Assembly: GCA_903897805.1 (NCBI GenBank)
Contig: CAIUCV010000020.1
Coordinates: forward strand, 1-43,774
Source of the DNA: Candidatus Yanofskyibacteriota bacterium
GTDB lineage: Bacteria; Patescibacteriota; Minisyncoccia; 2-02-FULL-40-12; IGHO2-01-FULL-4-A
Direction of reading: 5' to 3'
DNA length: 43,774 bases
Of the stretch, positions 1-10,014 are shown piece after piece. The notes under the pieces were generated by a model. It made no database searches. It worked only from the letters and a program-made list of their open reading frames with translations, and was not told the origin of the DNA. Position numbers and translations under genes: made by a program. The first letter of the stretch is position 1. Each line of letters opens with the position of its first letter.

Positions 1-72
1 ATGCTGGCGGCAAACGCAGCGGCCCCAGAAGGCACTATGACCTTCGCCCAATATCCCCAAAGTCCTTTCTGA
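1..72 (+). CDS. Possible 3' end of a CDS truncated by the window edge (...GTMTFAQYPQSPF*)
   Basis: Open frame 1 from base 1 to TGA at 70-72; too short to identify. Confidence 0.25.
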   Translation: MLAANAAAPEGTMTFAQYPQSPF

Positions 73-212
73 AAATTTCTTAGATAGGGGGTCGTTCTAG
101 CCGCTAGTTCCAAATTGTACTTGACGGATAAGATGACGTTGAAGAACCTTGACAAGAAAAATTGGGAACGATACCATGTTCGTATTGTTCTTTCTTTTTT
201 TAGGAGGCCAGA

Positions 213-431
213 ATGAACTACGGTGTTCTTACTCATATGCGAAGAGATGCCCTGATAAGTGCCGGCAAGAAATTATTGAGATTACGGGGCGACAAATACA
301 TTGATGATACCAGGGGCCTCGGAGATGATTATTGTTGGGAGTGCGGGCACATAGCGCCAAAAGAGGAATTTCTGAAAGAAAACAAGTGTCCAAGCCCCGA
401 CTGCCCGTTTCCCAAAAATTGGAATGATTGA
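213..431 (+). CDS. Small hypothetical protein with zinc-ribbon-like CxxC...CxxxxC pattern
   Basis: Strong SD (AGGAGG) upstream of ATG; CWEC...CPSPDC motif; terminator downstream. Confidence 0.6.
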   Translation: MNYGVLTHMRRDALISAGKKLLRLRGDKYIDDTRGLGDDYCWECGHIAPKEEFLKENKCPSPDCPFPKNWND

Positions 432-449
432 GCGGGAATTTATCAGCTA

Positions 450-475
450 GCCGAGAAATCTCGGCTTTTTATTTT
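450..475 (+). terminator. Rho-independent terminator
   Basis: GCCGAGA-AA-TCTCGGC stem followed by TTTTTATTTTT. Confidence 0.75.
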
Positions 476-585
476 TATCAACGTCTTGCGATGACGTTGA
501 TAGGAAGCGGAGGCGATGGTGCTTTAGGGAAGTATCATCGCCGGAGCTTGCTTTTTAGGTAGCTGTGTTTTACCATATACCTTCC

Positions 586-1935
586 ATGTCCTATAGATAC
601 GTCCCGATAATTGTAGTCGTCGTCGCGGTCTTTTTAGCCTTCTTTGTTTACCCAACTGCTTTTGACAAAGGGGCCGACTTTTTAAATTCCAAACTTCATC
701 TCAAGGGAGCGGGTTTTGAGATCCCCCATTTTTTCAAAGTTTCGCCGTTTCGCTTAGGGCTCGATTTGCTCGGTGGTACCCGTTTGGTTTATCAGGCGGA
801 TCTTGCCGGCGTTGAAGGCGGGAGCGTAGCCGATGCCATGGCCGGCGTCCGCGATGTAATTGAGCGCAGGGTCAATCTTTTCGGCGTGACGGAGCCGCTG
901 GTCCAGATAGAAGGGAATGACCGTCTTGCCGTTGAACTGGCCGGCATAAAAGACATTAATCAGGCGATTCAGCTCATCGGGCTGACGCCGTTTCTTGAAT
1001 TTAAAGAACAGCGCGCGTCGGATGAAACCCAAAAAATTCTGGATGCCCAAAAGAAAGGGCAACAGCTGGACGAAGACCCGTATTTTAAATCAACGGGCTT
1101 AACCGGCAAGCAGTTGCAACGTTCGCAATTGACATTTGACCAAACAACCGGCCAGCCGCAGGTCTCTCTCGAATTGAACAGCGATGGTGCAAAACTTTTT
1201 GCCGATATAACCAAGCGCAATCTGAATAAGATCGTAGCAATATACGTTGACGGCCAGCCGATCAGCACGCCCGTTGTCCAGTCGGAAATTCCTAACGGCC
1301 GTGCTGTCATTTCCGGCAAGTTTTCAGTCCAAGAAGCCAAACTTTTAGTAAACCGCCTGAACGCCGGTGCCCTTCCGGTGCCGATTAAATTGATTTCCCA
1401 GCAGACAGTCGGCGCTTCGCTGGGCCAGGATTCTTTAGAAAAATCGCTCCGAGCCGGAGTATATGGCCTGTTGCTAGTGGCCCTTTTTATGATTTTGTTC
1501 TATCGTCTGCCTGGCGTGATATCGGTATTGGCCCTGCTGATTTATATCGCCATTGTTTTAACCGTTTACAAATTACTTCCCGTGACTTTGACTATCGCCG
1601 GCATAGCAGGATTTATACTTTCTCTGGGTATGGCCGTTGACGCCAATATTTTGATTTTTGCCCGCTTGAGGGAGGAGCTGGCAGGTGGCAGGACGTTGTT
1701 GCAATCTGTTCACGACGGTTTTCACCGGGCCTGGTTTCCCATTCGCGATAGCCACGTAACTACGCTTTTGGGCGCGTTGGTCCTGTTTATGTTTTCCACT
1801 TCTTCCGTTAAAGGTTTTGCCCTGACTTTGGGCATCGGTGTGTTGACCAGCTTGTTTACAGCAACCGTAGTTACCAGATTGTTTTTAAACCTGTTCGTCG
1901 GTCCGCGAACGGAAAAGAGGAGATGGCTGTTCTGA
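586..1935 (+). CDS. secD: Protein translocase subunit SecD (ORF opens at 565; likely start ATG 586)
   Basis: LGLDLLGGTRL, GMAVDANILIFARLREEL motifs; adjacent to secF. Confidence 0.93.
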   Translation: MSYRYVPIIVVVVAVFLAFFVYPTAFDKGADFLNSKLHLKGAGFEIPHFFKVSPFRLGLDLLGGTRLVYQADLAGVEGGSVADAMAGVRDVIERRVNLFGVTEPLVQIEGNDRLAVELAGIKDINQAIQLIGLTPFLEFKEQRASDETQKILDAQKKGQQLDEDPYFKSTGLTGKQLQRSQLTFDQTTGQPQVSLELNSDGAKLFADITKRNLNKIVAIYVDGQPISTPVVQSEIPNGRAVISGKFSVQEAKLLVNRLNAGALPVPIKLISQQTVGASLGQDSLEKSLRAGVYGLLLVALFMILFYRLPGVISVLALLIYIAIVLTVYKLLPVTLTIAGIAGFILSLGMAVDANILIFARLREELAGGRTLLQSVHDGFHRAWFPIRDSHVTTLLGALVLFMFSTSSVKGFALTLGIGVLTSLFTATVVTRLFLNLFVGPRTEKRRWLF

Positions 1936-1936
1936 T

Positions 1937-2824
1937 ATGAAACTAATCTATAAAATTATGTTTTTCTTCTCAGTGGGGCTGACCATTGCAGCTATCGTTT
2001 TAGTAGCGACTTTTGGTCTGCGATTTGGCGCGGACTTTAAGGGCGGTTCTGTTATGGAGATCGTCTTTAATGACCAAAGACCGTCGGTGGATGAGCTTGG
2101 TAAAGTTGTCAGTGCGGTGAAGGGAGTAAGTGATGTCAGTGTCAGCCCGGCGGGCGACAAGGGCGCCTTGCTAAGATTGAACGATGTGGACGAGGAAACT
2201 CACCAGAACATCCTCGGCGCCATTTCCGGCAAGTTCGGAAAGATAACCGAAAATCGTTTTGATTCAATCGGCCCTACCGTAGGCAACGACTTGAAAAGCA
2301 AAAGCATAAAAGCAATCATAATCTCGCTTTTGGCGGTGGTGGTCTATCTTGCCATTGTTTTTAGAAAACTTTCCTTAGTTTTGTCTCCGTGGGCTTTGGG
2401 GCTGTCTGCGGTTGCGGCTTTAGTTCACGATGTTCTCGTGCCCATCGGTCTCTTTACTCTGCTTGGCCACTATTTAAACATAGAGATAACTTCCGTCTTT
2501 GTGGCCGCCGTTTTGACGATACTCGGTTATTCCATTTCCGATTCCGTGGTTGTCTTTGACAGGATCAGGGAGAACGTATTGAGATTCGGAGCCAGGGAAA
2601 ATTTTGGAGAGATTGTTCATAAAAGCATTATGCAAACCCTGGTTCGTTCGCTGAACACGACCTTCACCGTTCTGCTTTCTCTCGTCGCCATATTTTTCTT
2701 CGGCGGCGAATCAATCAAATATTTTGCCCTGGCCTTGATAGTGGGAGTTTTCTGCGGCGCCTATTCGTCAATTTTCATCGCATCGCCGATACTGGTTTGG
2801 TGGGGGAGAGGACGGCGGACTTGA
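1937..2824 (+). CDS. secF: Protein translocase subunit SecF
   Basis: FGADFKGGSVMEI, GYSISDSVVVFDRIREN motifs. Confidence 0.93.
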   Translation: MKLIYKIMFFFSVGLTIAAIVLVATFGLRFGADFKGGSVMEIVFNDQRPSVDELGKVVSAVKGVSDVSVSPAGDKGALLRLNDVDEETHQNILGAISGKFGKITENRFDSIGPTVGNDLKSKSIKAIIISLLAVVVYLAIVFRKLSLVLSPWALGLSAVAALVHDVLVPIGLFTLLGHYLNIEITSVFVAAVLTILGYSISDSVVVFDRIRENVLRFGARENFGEIVHKSIMQTLVRSLNTTFTVLLSLVAIFFFGGESIKYFALALIVGVFCGAYSSIFIASPILVWWGRGRRT

Positions 2825-2887
2825 CATCAGAAGCCGCGGTTGATATCCTGTTGTTTGACTTATTTTTAGCCTTGTGCTATCTTTATA

Positions 2888-2954
2888 CTTAGAAAATAGA
2901 ACGTAGAAAATAGAACGGGGAAAACCCCAGACTCTATTTTCTAGATTCTAAGTT
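2888..2954. repeat. Nested inverted repeat (AT-rich hairpin with GC core)
   Basis: ACTTAGAA...TTCTAAGT, AGAAAATAGA...TCTATTTTCT and GGGGAAAACCCC nested; left arm also contains a direct repeat TAGAAAATAGAACG. Confidence 0.7.
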
Positions 2955-2968
2955 CTAGTTTCAGATTT

Positions 2969-4024
2969 ATGACAAATTTGACTAACGCAGTCAGAGGGGT
3001 GGTCGGCCAGCTTTTGGCAGTTTTAAATACCCGAAACCGTGATGTAATTTCGCGGCGTTTTGGCTTGAAAACCGGCAGGAAGGAAACTCTGGAATCAATA
3101 GGCCAAAGTTACGGAATTACGCGGGAGAGAGTCAGGCAGATTGAAGAGGTGTCCCTAAAGCAAATTAGAGAAAATTTTCGCAGCGGCGCGGACGCCAAAA
3201 TTAAGCCTTTTATCGCCCTGGCGGAGAATATTTTGGATCAGGCTGGAGGCGTGATAAGAGAAGAGGGCCTTTTTGCCAAGTTTTCTGGCGTTGGCAAGGA
3301 AAGCCCGGCCAATGCCGCTTTGACCTTCTTCCTAATGTTGAACGGAAAGTTTAAGAGATTTGCCGAAGATAACGATTTTCATACTTTTTGGAGCTTGTCG
3401 GATGGGCACGCCGAATCGTTTAAAAAGTCGGTTTCCATGTTTGTGGGTGCGCTGGCTAAAAACAAAGTGCCCATTGCCGAATCGGCCGTCGTTGATTTTT
3501 ATGAAAAATCAGGAGCCCTGACTAAAAGCGTTTCTTCCTCCACGATTGTTTCTTATCTCGCAATCTCCAAAAATATTGACAAGAACGTATTTGGGCAAGT
3601 CGGCTTGACCAGCTGGCCGGACATTAAGCCCAGGGGCGTCAAAGACAAAGCATTTTTGGTGCTCAAAAAATTCGGCTCACCGAAACATTTCCGGGAGATC
3701 ACTCAAATGATAAATACCACCGGATTTTGCAACCGCAAGGCGAATACCCAAACCGTTCACAATGAACTTATCAAGGACAAAAGATTCGTACTCGTAGGCC
3801 GCGGGCTGTATGGCTTGGCGGAGTGGGGCCTGAAAGCAGGCACGGTAAAAGATGTTTTGGTTGACCTCCTGCGTTCCGCCGGCAAGCCCCTCCTAAAGGA
3901 TGAGATCTTGGCGAACGTTTTGTCTCACAGGATGGTTAAAGAAAACACGATACTTTTGAACTTGCAGGATTCCAAAGTTTTTCAAAAGAGAGAAGACGGA
4001 ACATTTACTCTCCGCGAAGCGTAA
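2969..4024 (+). CDS. Sigma-70 region 4-like HTH fused to a HARE-HTH (RNAP delta-like) domain protein
   Basis: ESIGQSYGITRERVRQIEE at N-terminus; C-terminal VLVDLLRSAGKPLLKDEIL HARE-like segment. Confidence 0.75.
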   Translation: MTNLTNAVRGVVGQLLAVLNTRNRDVISRRFGLKTGRKETLESIGQSYGITRERVRQIEEVSLKQIRENFRSGADAKIKPFIALAENILDQAGGVIREEGLFAKFSGVGKESPANAALTFFLMLNGKFKRFAEDNDFHTFWSLSDGHAESFKKSVSMFVGALAKNKVPIAESAVVDFYEKSGALTKSVSSSTIVSYLAISKNIDKNVFGQVGLTSWPDIKPRGVKDKAFLVLKKFGSPKHFREITQMINTTGFCNRKANTQTVHNELIKDKRFVLVGRGLYGLAEWGLKAGTVKDVLVDLLRSAGKPLLKDEILANVLSHRMVKENTILLNLQDSKVFQKREDGTFTLREA

Positions 4025-4030
4025 GAACTA

Positions 4031-4113
4031 GTTTGTAGTGAGTAGTGAGTAGTGAGTAGTTTTTTGCTCTCAAGATTTGGCAACTACCAACTACAAACTA
4101 CCAACTACAAACT
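4031..4113. repeat. GTAGT-type tandem/inverted repeat hairpin
   Basis: AGTTTGTAGTGAGTAGTGAGTAGTGAGTAGT on the left vs CAACTACCAACTACAAACTACCAACTACAAACT on the right. Confidence 0.75.
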
Positions 4114-4189
4114 CTACTTTTTGTTCTCAGAAATCCTTAGTCCACTTAAAACAGCTTTTTCATTGCTGATAAGATACTGGTGGGCCTAT

Positions 4190-5398
4190 ATGCCTATTTT
4201 GCTGTTTTTGGTTATGCTTGAAAGCTGGCTTACGTATATAAAGCAAAAATACCTTTTGTCTATCAAGTGGGTTTTGCTGGAAGTAAAACCGCCGCCGGAC
4301 GTGGAGAAGAGCCCGAAAATAGCCGAGAATATATTTTCCGGTTTGCACGGCGTTTATTCTAAGCCGGTCAAGTGGAGAAAGAAGTTTTTTGAAGGAAAAG
4401 TTCAGGACTGGTTTTCTTTTGAGATCGTCGGGAATGGCGGGGAAATTAATTTTTATATTCGTACTCCTGAAGACCTGCGCAATTTGGTTGAAGCGCAGGT
4501 CTTTGCTCAATATCCAAGTGCAGAAATTAAAATTGCCGATGACTATGTTGACTCTCTGCCCCGCTATTTGCCGACGGAAGAATACGACCTCTTCGGTGCG
4601 GAGCTGATTTTTACTAAAGAGGATGCTTATCCCATCAAGACGTATCCCTTTTTTGAAGAGGAATCGGGCAAGGGCGAATTTAAGAGAACCGACCCTCTAG
4701 CGCCCCTTGCCGAAACAATGAGTGCCATTGAGCCGGGGGAGCATCTCTGGCTTCAGTTACTGATAAGGCCGACCGGTGATGCCTGGGCAAAAGAAGCTCA
4801 GCCGGTATTAGATAAGCTTGTGGGCAAAGAACCAAAAAAAGAAAGAGACGCCCTTGGGGCAGTAGTTGATTTTATAGACGAGTTGCTTCCTGGAGGCGCA
4901 GCGGCGGGTGAAAAAAAAGAAGAGAAAGAATTTTCACAAATGAGACTTACTCCGGGCCAGAAATTCGTGCTTGAGCAGGTAGAAAATAAAATCGCAAAAC
5001 TAGCATTCAAGGCCGGTTACAGATTTCTTTACATTGCCCGCAAAGAACTTTTTCGCCGTCCTCGCGTTTCCGCCGTTATCGGCATGTTTAAGCAGCTCTA
5101 TTCAAATAATCTTAATACTTTTAAGCCGAATGGTGATACGGATACTTCCCCAAGTGGCTGGTTCCCATGGCTCTTTCCTTCGCATAGAGGATTTTTTGCC
5201 GACCAACAGGAATTTAAACGCAAATGGCACATTTACCAGGCATATAAGAAAAGGGCTTTTGTCAGGAAGGTCGTGATTTTGAATACCGAAGAACTGGCGA
5301 CACTTTTTCATCTGCCGGGCATCGGCGTGAAAGCGCCGGCATTTCCGAGGGTGGAGGCCAAAAAGGGCCAACCACCAGTAGGATTGCCTACTAAATAA
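4190..5398 (+). CDS. Membrane-anchored hypothetical protein paired with the downstream coupling ATPase (ORF opens at 4052 inside the repeat; start uncertain)
   Basis: N-terminal TM segment, long soluble domain, stop 2 nt before the next start. Confidence 0.6.
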   Translation: MPILLFLVMLESWLTYIKQKYLLSIKWVLLEVKPPPDVEKSPKIAENIFSGLHGVYSKPVKWRKKFFEGKVQDWFSFEIVGNGGEINFYIRTPEDLRNLVEAQVFAQYPSAEIKIADDYVDSLPRYLPTEEYDLFGAELIFTKEDAYPIKTYPFFEEESGKGEFKRTDPLAPLAETMSAIEPGEHLWLQLLIRPTGDAWAKEAQPVLDKLVGKEPKKERDALGAVVDFIDELLPGGAAAGEKKEEKEFSQMRLTPGQKFVLEQVENKIAKLAFKAGYRFLYIARKELFRRPRVSAVIGMFKQLYSNNLNTFKPNGDTDTSPSGWFPWLFPSHRGFFADQQEFKRKWHIYQAYKKRAFVRKVVILNTEELATLFHLPGIGVKAPAFPRVEAKKGQPPVGLPTK

Positions 5399-5400
5399 TT

Positions 5401-6990
5401 ATGGCGAAGGTAAGCGATAACAACGATGTGGTATTATTCGGCGAAACGAACTTTCGTAATAAGAAAGTAACTTTCGGCATTAAAATTGATGATCGCCGCC
5501 GGCACATATACATTGTCGGTAAGACCGGTATGGGCAAGTCGGAATTATTGAAAACCCTCGCCATACAAGATATTCAAGCCGGGCGCGGCCTTGCCTTCAT
5601 TGACCCTCACGGCGACCCCGTGGAGGACCTTTTTGCCCACATTCCGGAGGAGAGGATAAAAGACGTCATATACATTAATCCGGCCGATTTGGAATATCCG
5701 ATTGCGTTTAATGTGATGGAACAGGTTGACCCGGATAAGCGGCACTTGGTCGCCGACGGCGTAATGGGCGTTTTTAAAAAAATATGGGTTGATGTCTGGT
5801 CGCCGCGGATGGAATACATTTTAAACAACACGATCCTGGCATTGCTGGAAGTTCCGGACTCAACACTGCTCGGCATCAACCGAATGCTTGCCGAAAAAGA
5901 TTTCCGCAACTATGTGGTCAACCAACTGACAGACCCGGTGGTAAAAGCGTTCTGGACCCAGGAATTTGCCAAATACGCCGACAGATTCGCTTCCGAGGCG
6001 ACGGCTGCGATTCAGAATAAAGTCGGCCAGTTTGCTTCCTCGACCTTGGTCAGAAACATTATCGGCCAGCCAAAATCAACGATAGATATGCGGGGGATCA
6101 TGGATGACCAGAAAATTTTGCTGGTCAACATTTCCAAGGGCAGCATAGGAGAAGATGCGTCGCGCCTCCTGGGCGCTTTGATAATAACCAAGATTCAATT
6201 AGCGGCGATGTCGCGTGTTGATACGCCCGAGCGCGAAAGAAAGGATTTTACTTTGTTTGTTGACGAATTCCAGAGTTTCGCCACGGCCTCTTTTGCGAAT
6301 ATAATGTCGGAAGCGCGAAAGTATCACCTAAGCTTGGTTGTCGGGCATCAATACATTGCTCAAATGGATGAAACTGTGAGAGATGCGATTTTCGGCAACG
6401 TGGGCACGATTATAGCTTTTCGCGTCGGAGCCGAAGATGCGGAGATGCTGGAAAAAGAATTAACCCCCGAATTTTTGGCGCAGGACATCGTGAATCTGGG
6501 AATGAGAGAAGTTTATATAAAGCTGATGATAGACGGCTTGGCTTCCAGGGCGTTTTCGGCAAGAACGATGGATACACCCAGCCCCTTGCCGGTCAATAAT
6601 CGCCAGAAAGTAATTGAGTGGTCGCGGGAACATTATGCCGCCAAGCGCGATGAAGTGGAAAAAGCAATTGCCGAGTGGCACGCCCCGTTAATGGAAGAGA
6701 GACCAATGGCGTCTCGCCCAGCCGAGAGAGGCCCGAGCCGGGTGGCTTATCCGCCGCCAAGACAAGAGCCGGTTAGACAGCCAAGTCGCGATACTTTTTC
6801 AAGACCGGCACCAAGGCCAAGGGCAGAAATGACGAGGCCGGTACCGCTTTCCGAAGCTTTGAAACAGGACCCCGTAGATTTTAGGGGTCGCAAATTTTCG
6901 CCGAAACCCGCACCGGTCAAGCCGAAAGTAGAAGTGGATGTGGAGGGGTTGCGGAAGGTTTTGGAAGAGTCGGGGGCAAAGAAAGAGTAA
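5401..6990 (+). CDS. Type IV secretion/conjugation coupling-type ATPase (TraD/VirD4/DUF87-like)
   Basis: Walker A GKTGMGKSE, Walker B FTLFVDEFQSF, GLAFIDPHGD; Pro-rich C-terminal tail. Confidence 0.85.
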   Translation: MAKVSDNNDVVLFGETNFRNKKVTFGIKIDDRRRHIYIVGKTGMGKSELLKTLAIQDIQAGRGLAFIDPHGDPVEDLFAHIPEERIKDVIYINPADLEYPIAFNVMEQVDPDKRHLVADGVMGVFKKIWVDVWSPRMEYILNNTILALLEVPDSTLLGINRMLAEKDFRNYVVNQLTDPVVKAFWTQEFAKYADRFASEATAAIQNKVGQFASSTLVRNIIGQPKSTIDMRGIMDDQKILLVNISKGSIGEDASRLLGALIITKIQLAAMSRVDTPERERKDFTLFVDEFQSFATASFANIMSEARKYHLSLVVGHQYIAQMDETVRDAIFGNVGTIIAFRVGAEDAEMLEKELTPEFLAQDIVNLGMREVYIKLMIDGLASRAFSARTMDTPSPLPVNNRQKVIEWSREHYAAKRDEVEKAIAEWHAPLMEERPMASRPAERGPSRVAYPPPRQEPVRQPSRDTFSRPAPRPRAEMTRPVPLSEALKQDPVDFRGRKFSPKPAPVKPKVEVDVEGLRKVLEESGAKKE

Positions 6991-7286
6991 TGCTTGTTAA
7001 TTACCCCGATTTTTCGCTCCGTGTCCTGCGCGATAAAATCCTGTTGTGATTTTATTCGTTTTCCTGGATAAAAAAATCGTACCCCTTCCACTTCGCCCCT
7101 TCGGGGTTCCGCTACGTCCCAATTTTGTTTATCAGCGAAAAACTTCGTAAATTTCAATGGATTTGTTACCTGCCCAGCCGCCAAGACGCAAAAATTTGGG
7201 CGGGCTCGCTCCAACCTTTAGAATTATTACACTCAGGAAGCAAAAAAGAGGCAACGATTCGCGTTGTGTAGGCGGATAAAATAAAT

Positions 7287-7511
7287 ATGGCTTGGATAAT
7301 AATAGAAATAATAGCAATAGTCTTAGTCATATTTTATTTTCGCCGTGGGCGGAATGCAGTTTGGGGCGGTTTAACCCTCGGGATTATTATTGGGCTAGTA
7401 GTAATGATTTTTAAAGGCTACGACATATTTCTAATTATGAAAATTGGATCAATGGGAACAATTTTGGGATTTATCACTGAATTATTAGGGAAATTGTCTA
7501 GTAAAAAATGA
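7287..7511 (+). CDS. Small membrane protein
   Basis: Hydrophobic ORF, 74 aa. Confidence 0.45.
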   Translation: MAWIIIEIIAIVLVIFYFRRGRNAVWGGLTLGIIIGLVVMIFKGYDIFLIMKIGSMGTILGFITELLGKLSSKK

Positions 7512-7600
7512 CCCTCCTAAAACAAAATTGGTTTAAGTTAAGGGCCTTAGGGTCTAATAGCGGGCTTTGTGTTTTATGACAAGGCCTATCTATAAAATCT

Positions 7601-7891
7601 ATGAAAGAATGGCTTAAAAAATACTGGATAATCGTTCTAGTAATTCTAGTAATAACTGGGGCTTATTCTTACAAGCATTGGTACGTTCCCTATAGTGACC
7701 TAAAGAAAGGTTTTGTAATTGTAGATACTTTTAATTGCCCAGCTGGTCATCCTATTAAAGCTCATTTGGGTAGTATGATTTATCATTTCCCGGGCGACCC
7801 GTACTATGATCGGACCAGTGCGGCTAACGGCTATTGTTTTGATACTGCTCAACACGCTAAACAGCAAGGTTTTAGAGCAATAATTCGGTAG
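7601..7891 (+). CDS. Membrane-anchored small protein with 'sunset'-like domain
   Basis: N-terminal TM then CPAGHPIKAHLGSMIYHFPGDPYYDRTSAANGYCFDTAQHAKQQGFR, matching the CPIKGN...YHxPG..YYDRT...CF pattern. Confidence 0.65.
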   Translation: MKEWLKKYWIIVLVILVITGAYSYKHWYVPYSDLKKGFVIVDTFNCPAGHPIKAHLGSMIYHFPGDPYYDRTSAANGYCFDTAQHAKQQGFRAIIR

Positions 7892-7903
7892 TAATTCGAT
7901 ACT

Positions 7904-8488
7904 ATGAGTAAAAAAGTCGTGGGAATCTTAATAATAGGAGGCATATTAATCGGGGGCTATTGGCTATATCACGATAAAAACCGGGTTGCCCGGCCCATAG
8001 AAAATAAGGTTAATGAGCCTAGTCCTAAAGATACAATAATCTCCAGCTTTCTAGAAAAATATTCTGCAATCAATACAACAATTGATGGCAATACAAACTA
8101 CACATTTCAACTTGAAGACCAACTCATTAAACAAGGCAAGCCCGTCGTTCTTACTGGCCAGATAGACGATATTTTTAGAAAAGGTGATAAATTTTACCTG
8201 CGCATTTCTCCTAGCTGGTTTGATTTTGGAAGTCCGCAAAAATATTACACATTAGGTGGATGTGAGGATAAGATAGACGAGATAGCTAGTAGAAAAACTG
8301 ACGCATCGTTTGATGAAGATGAGTATGCGATTGTGGCAAAAATAGATAGCGTCAAAAAGCCCATTTTAAAGATTGACGGTTCAATTACCGAAGAGAACGA
8401 TGTAGAGTTGGAATATGCGTCATCAGACATTTTCTTAATTACTGGCGAATGTATTGATTTAGCTTTAATAAAAGATAATAAACTCTGA
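7904..8488 (+). CDS. Hypothetical single-pass membrane/secreted protein
   Basis: N-terminal TM, continuous ORF, good context. Confidence 0.55.
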   Translation: MSKKVVGILIIGGILIGGYWLYHDKNRVARPIENKVNEPSPKDTIISSFLEKYSAINTTIDGNTNYTFQLEDQLIKQGKPVVLTGQIDDIFRKGDKFYLRISPSWFDFGSPQKYYTLGGCEDKIDEIASRKTDASFDEDEYAIVAKIDSVKKPILKIDGSITEENDVELEYASSDIFLITGECIDLALIKDNKL

Positions 8489-8541
8489 TTCCACCAAATC
8501 GATGACCTAGCTAAAGCAAAAAATAATAACGCTTGATCTAT

Positions 8542-9684
8542 ATGCTGTATAAAATATCCCAAGGCCAATTATGGATAGTAAGGATAATTGCCATAATACT
8601 AGTTATTATCTTTTTTGGTTTAGCCTCCGACTCATATAATAACGGGGCCCTTTATTTTATATTCGGCATTCTCATAGCCGGCCTCTACCTTTTTTATGAA
8701 ATAGGCTGGCGGAATGCCAATAAGAATATTAAGAAGCAAGTCATCATAGCCAAAAAGGAGCTCGTCGAAGAAGAAAAAGAATATGTAAAAAGGTGGTCAT
8801 GGGGTGCTATGTGTTTGGGGTTTTGGTGGGCTATCTTCAGTAAGATAAAATGGTACACCTTTTTGTTTCTGATACCCTTTGCCAATATTTTTTTCTTATT
8901 TTATTTTGGTAAAACTGGCAAAAAGTTTTCTTGGACCAAGGGCCCATGGACTAGTTTTAATGAGTTTCGAAAACGCCAGAAAATACTTGATAAAATAGGC
9001 AAGATACTTTTTGTTTTCTGGATAATAGGTGCGATAAGCGTTCTCTCTACTCTCTTGTTGCTACAACTAGGGGAAGCTAGGGCTAAGGCCAGAGATGCAA
9101 AACGTATTGCCGACATCAATCAAATCAGATCAACGCTAGAGCTATATTACGACGACCACAATGGCGTTTACCCAAACGATACCGATAGTTTATCAGGGTA
9201 TTTTGTTAACGGTCAGATACCCGAAGACCCTTTAACATATAAGCAATATAGTTATAAAGTGCTAGATAGTAATAATCGTTATTACATCAATGGCGGGGTT
9301 AATATTAGATCGTGCGCATCCATTTATTGTCCTGTAATCGCCACCACCAACGCGGGCTATGTAAGCGGTTTAAAACCGAGTTTTAATAACGACTGGTATG
9401 AATGGCAATTTCATTTTGCAGAAACACCATTAAAAACCGAGACTGGCTACATAGGCAAGAACCTTGTAAGTGTAAGTAAGACGAAAAATGCTGGCTATCA
9501 TATATGGGCAGAATTGGAAAAATATAATAAAGCCGCCCTTTCCAGCGATGACGATATCGTAGATCCAATATTTGACGCGAATGGTAACCTCAATTTTGCT
9601 GGCGGAGTAAATGGTGCCAATGAAAGTTGTACTTCGGGCGATGCAATCGATTGTGTGTATGATTTGGGAGTGGTGCCTCAATAA
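8542..9684 (+). CDS. Polytopic membrane protein fused to a type IV pilin/GspG-like C-terminal domain
   Basis: GEARAKARDAKRIADINQIRSTLELYYDDHNGVYP pilin-like segment after an internal TM helix; N-terminal hydrophobic helices. Confidence 0.7.
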   Translation: MLYKISQGQLWIVRIIAIILVIIFFGLASDSYNNGALYFIFGILIAGLYLFYEIGWRNANKNIKKQVIIAKKELVEEEKEYVKRWSWGAMCLGFWWAIFSKIKWYTFLFLIPFANIFFLFYFGKTGKKFSWTKGPWTSFNEFRKRQKILDKIGKILFVFWIIGAISVLSTLLLLQLGEARAKARDAKRIADINQIRSTLELYYDDHNGVYPNDTDSLSGYFVNGQIPEDPLTYKQYSYKVLDSNNRYYINGGVNIRSCASIYCPVIATTNAGYVSGLKPSFNNDWYEWQFHFAETPLKTETGYIGKNLVSVSKTKNAGYHIWAELEKYNKAALSSDDDIVDPIFDANGNLNFAGGVNGANESCTSGDAIDCVYDLGVVPQ

Positions 9685-9696
9685 TCAAGGAATAAT

Positions 9697-10014
9697 ATGA
9701 CCTGGCTAAAACAAAATTGGTATAGGCTCGCTATAATTCTAATAATGCTAGGCGCATTTGGCGACTTTCCTTATTCTTATTACCAGTTTTTAAGATGGGC
9801 CACGGCAATAGCTAGTTTTTATTTGGCCTATTCTGCGTATAAAAATAAAAGAACCGAATGGACTTGGATTTTCGCTATTATCGGCATTCTTTTTAATCCA
9901 ATCGTGCCTTTTTACTTAGAAAGAGAGATGTGGCAATTCTTTAATTTGGCAGTCGCTGTCATTTATTTTATCTCAATATTCAAGTTTAAATTTAATCATG
10001 GGCAACAAATTTAA
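9697..10014 (+). CDS. Small membrane protein
   Basis: Multiple hydrophobic segments. Confidence 0.55.
   Translation: MTWLKQNWYRLAIILIMLGAFGDFPYSYYQFLRWATAIASFYLAYSAYKNKRTEWTWIFAIIGILFNPIVPFYLEREMWQFFNLAVAVIYFISIFKFKFNHGQQI

Noticed and set aside
4031-4113. Possible CRISPR array
   Set aside because: Repeat unit is 5-7 nt with no spacers; it is a hairpin-type low-complexity repeat. No cas genes found.
6747-7214. 155-aa minus-strand ORF
   Set aside because: Antisense to the coupling ATPase tail and the low-information intergenic region; no RBS or family resemblance.
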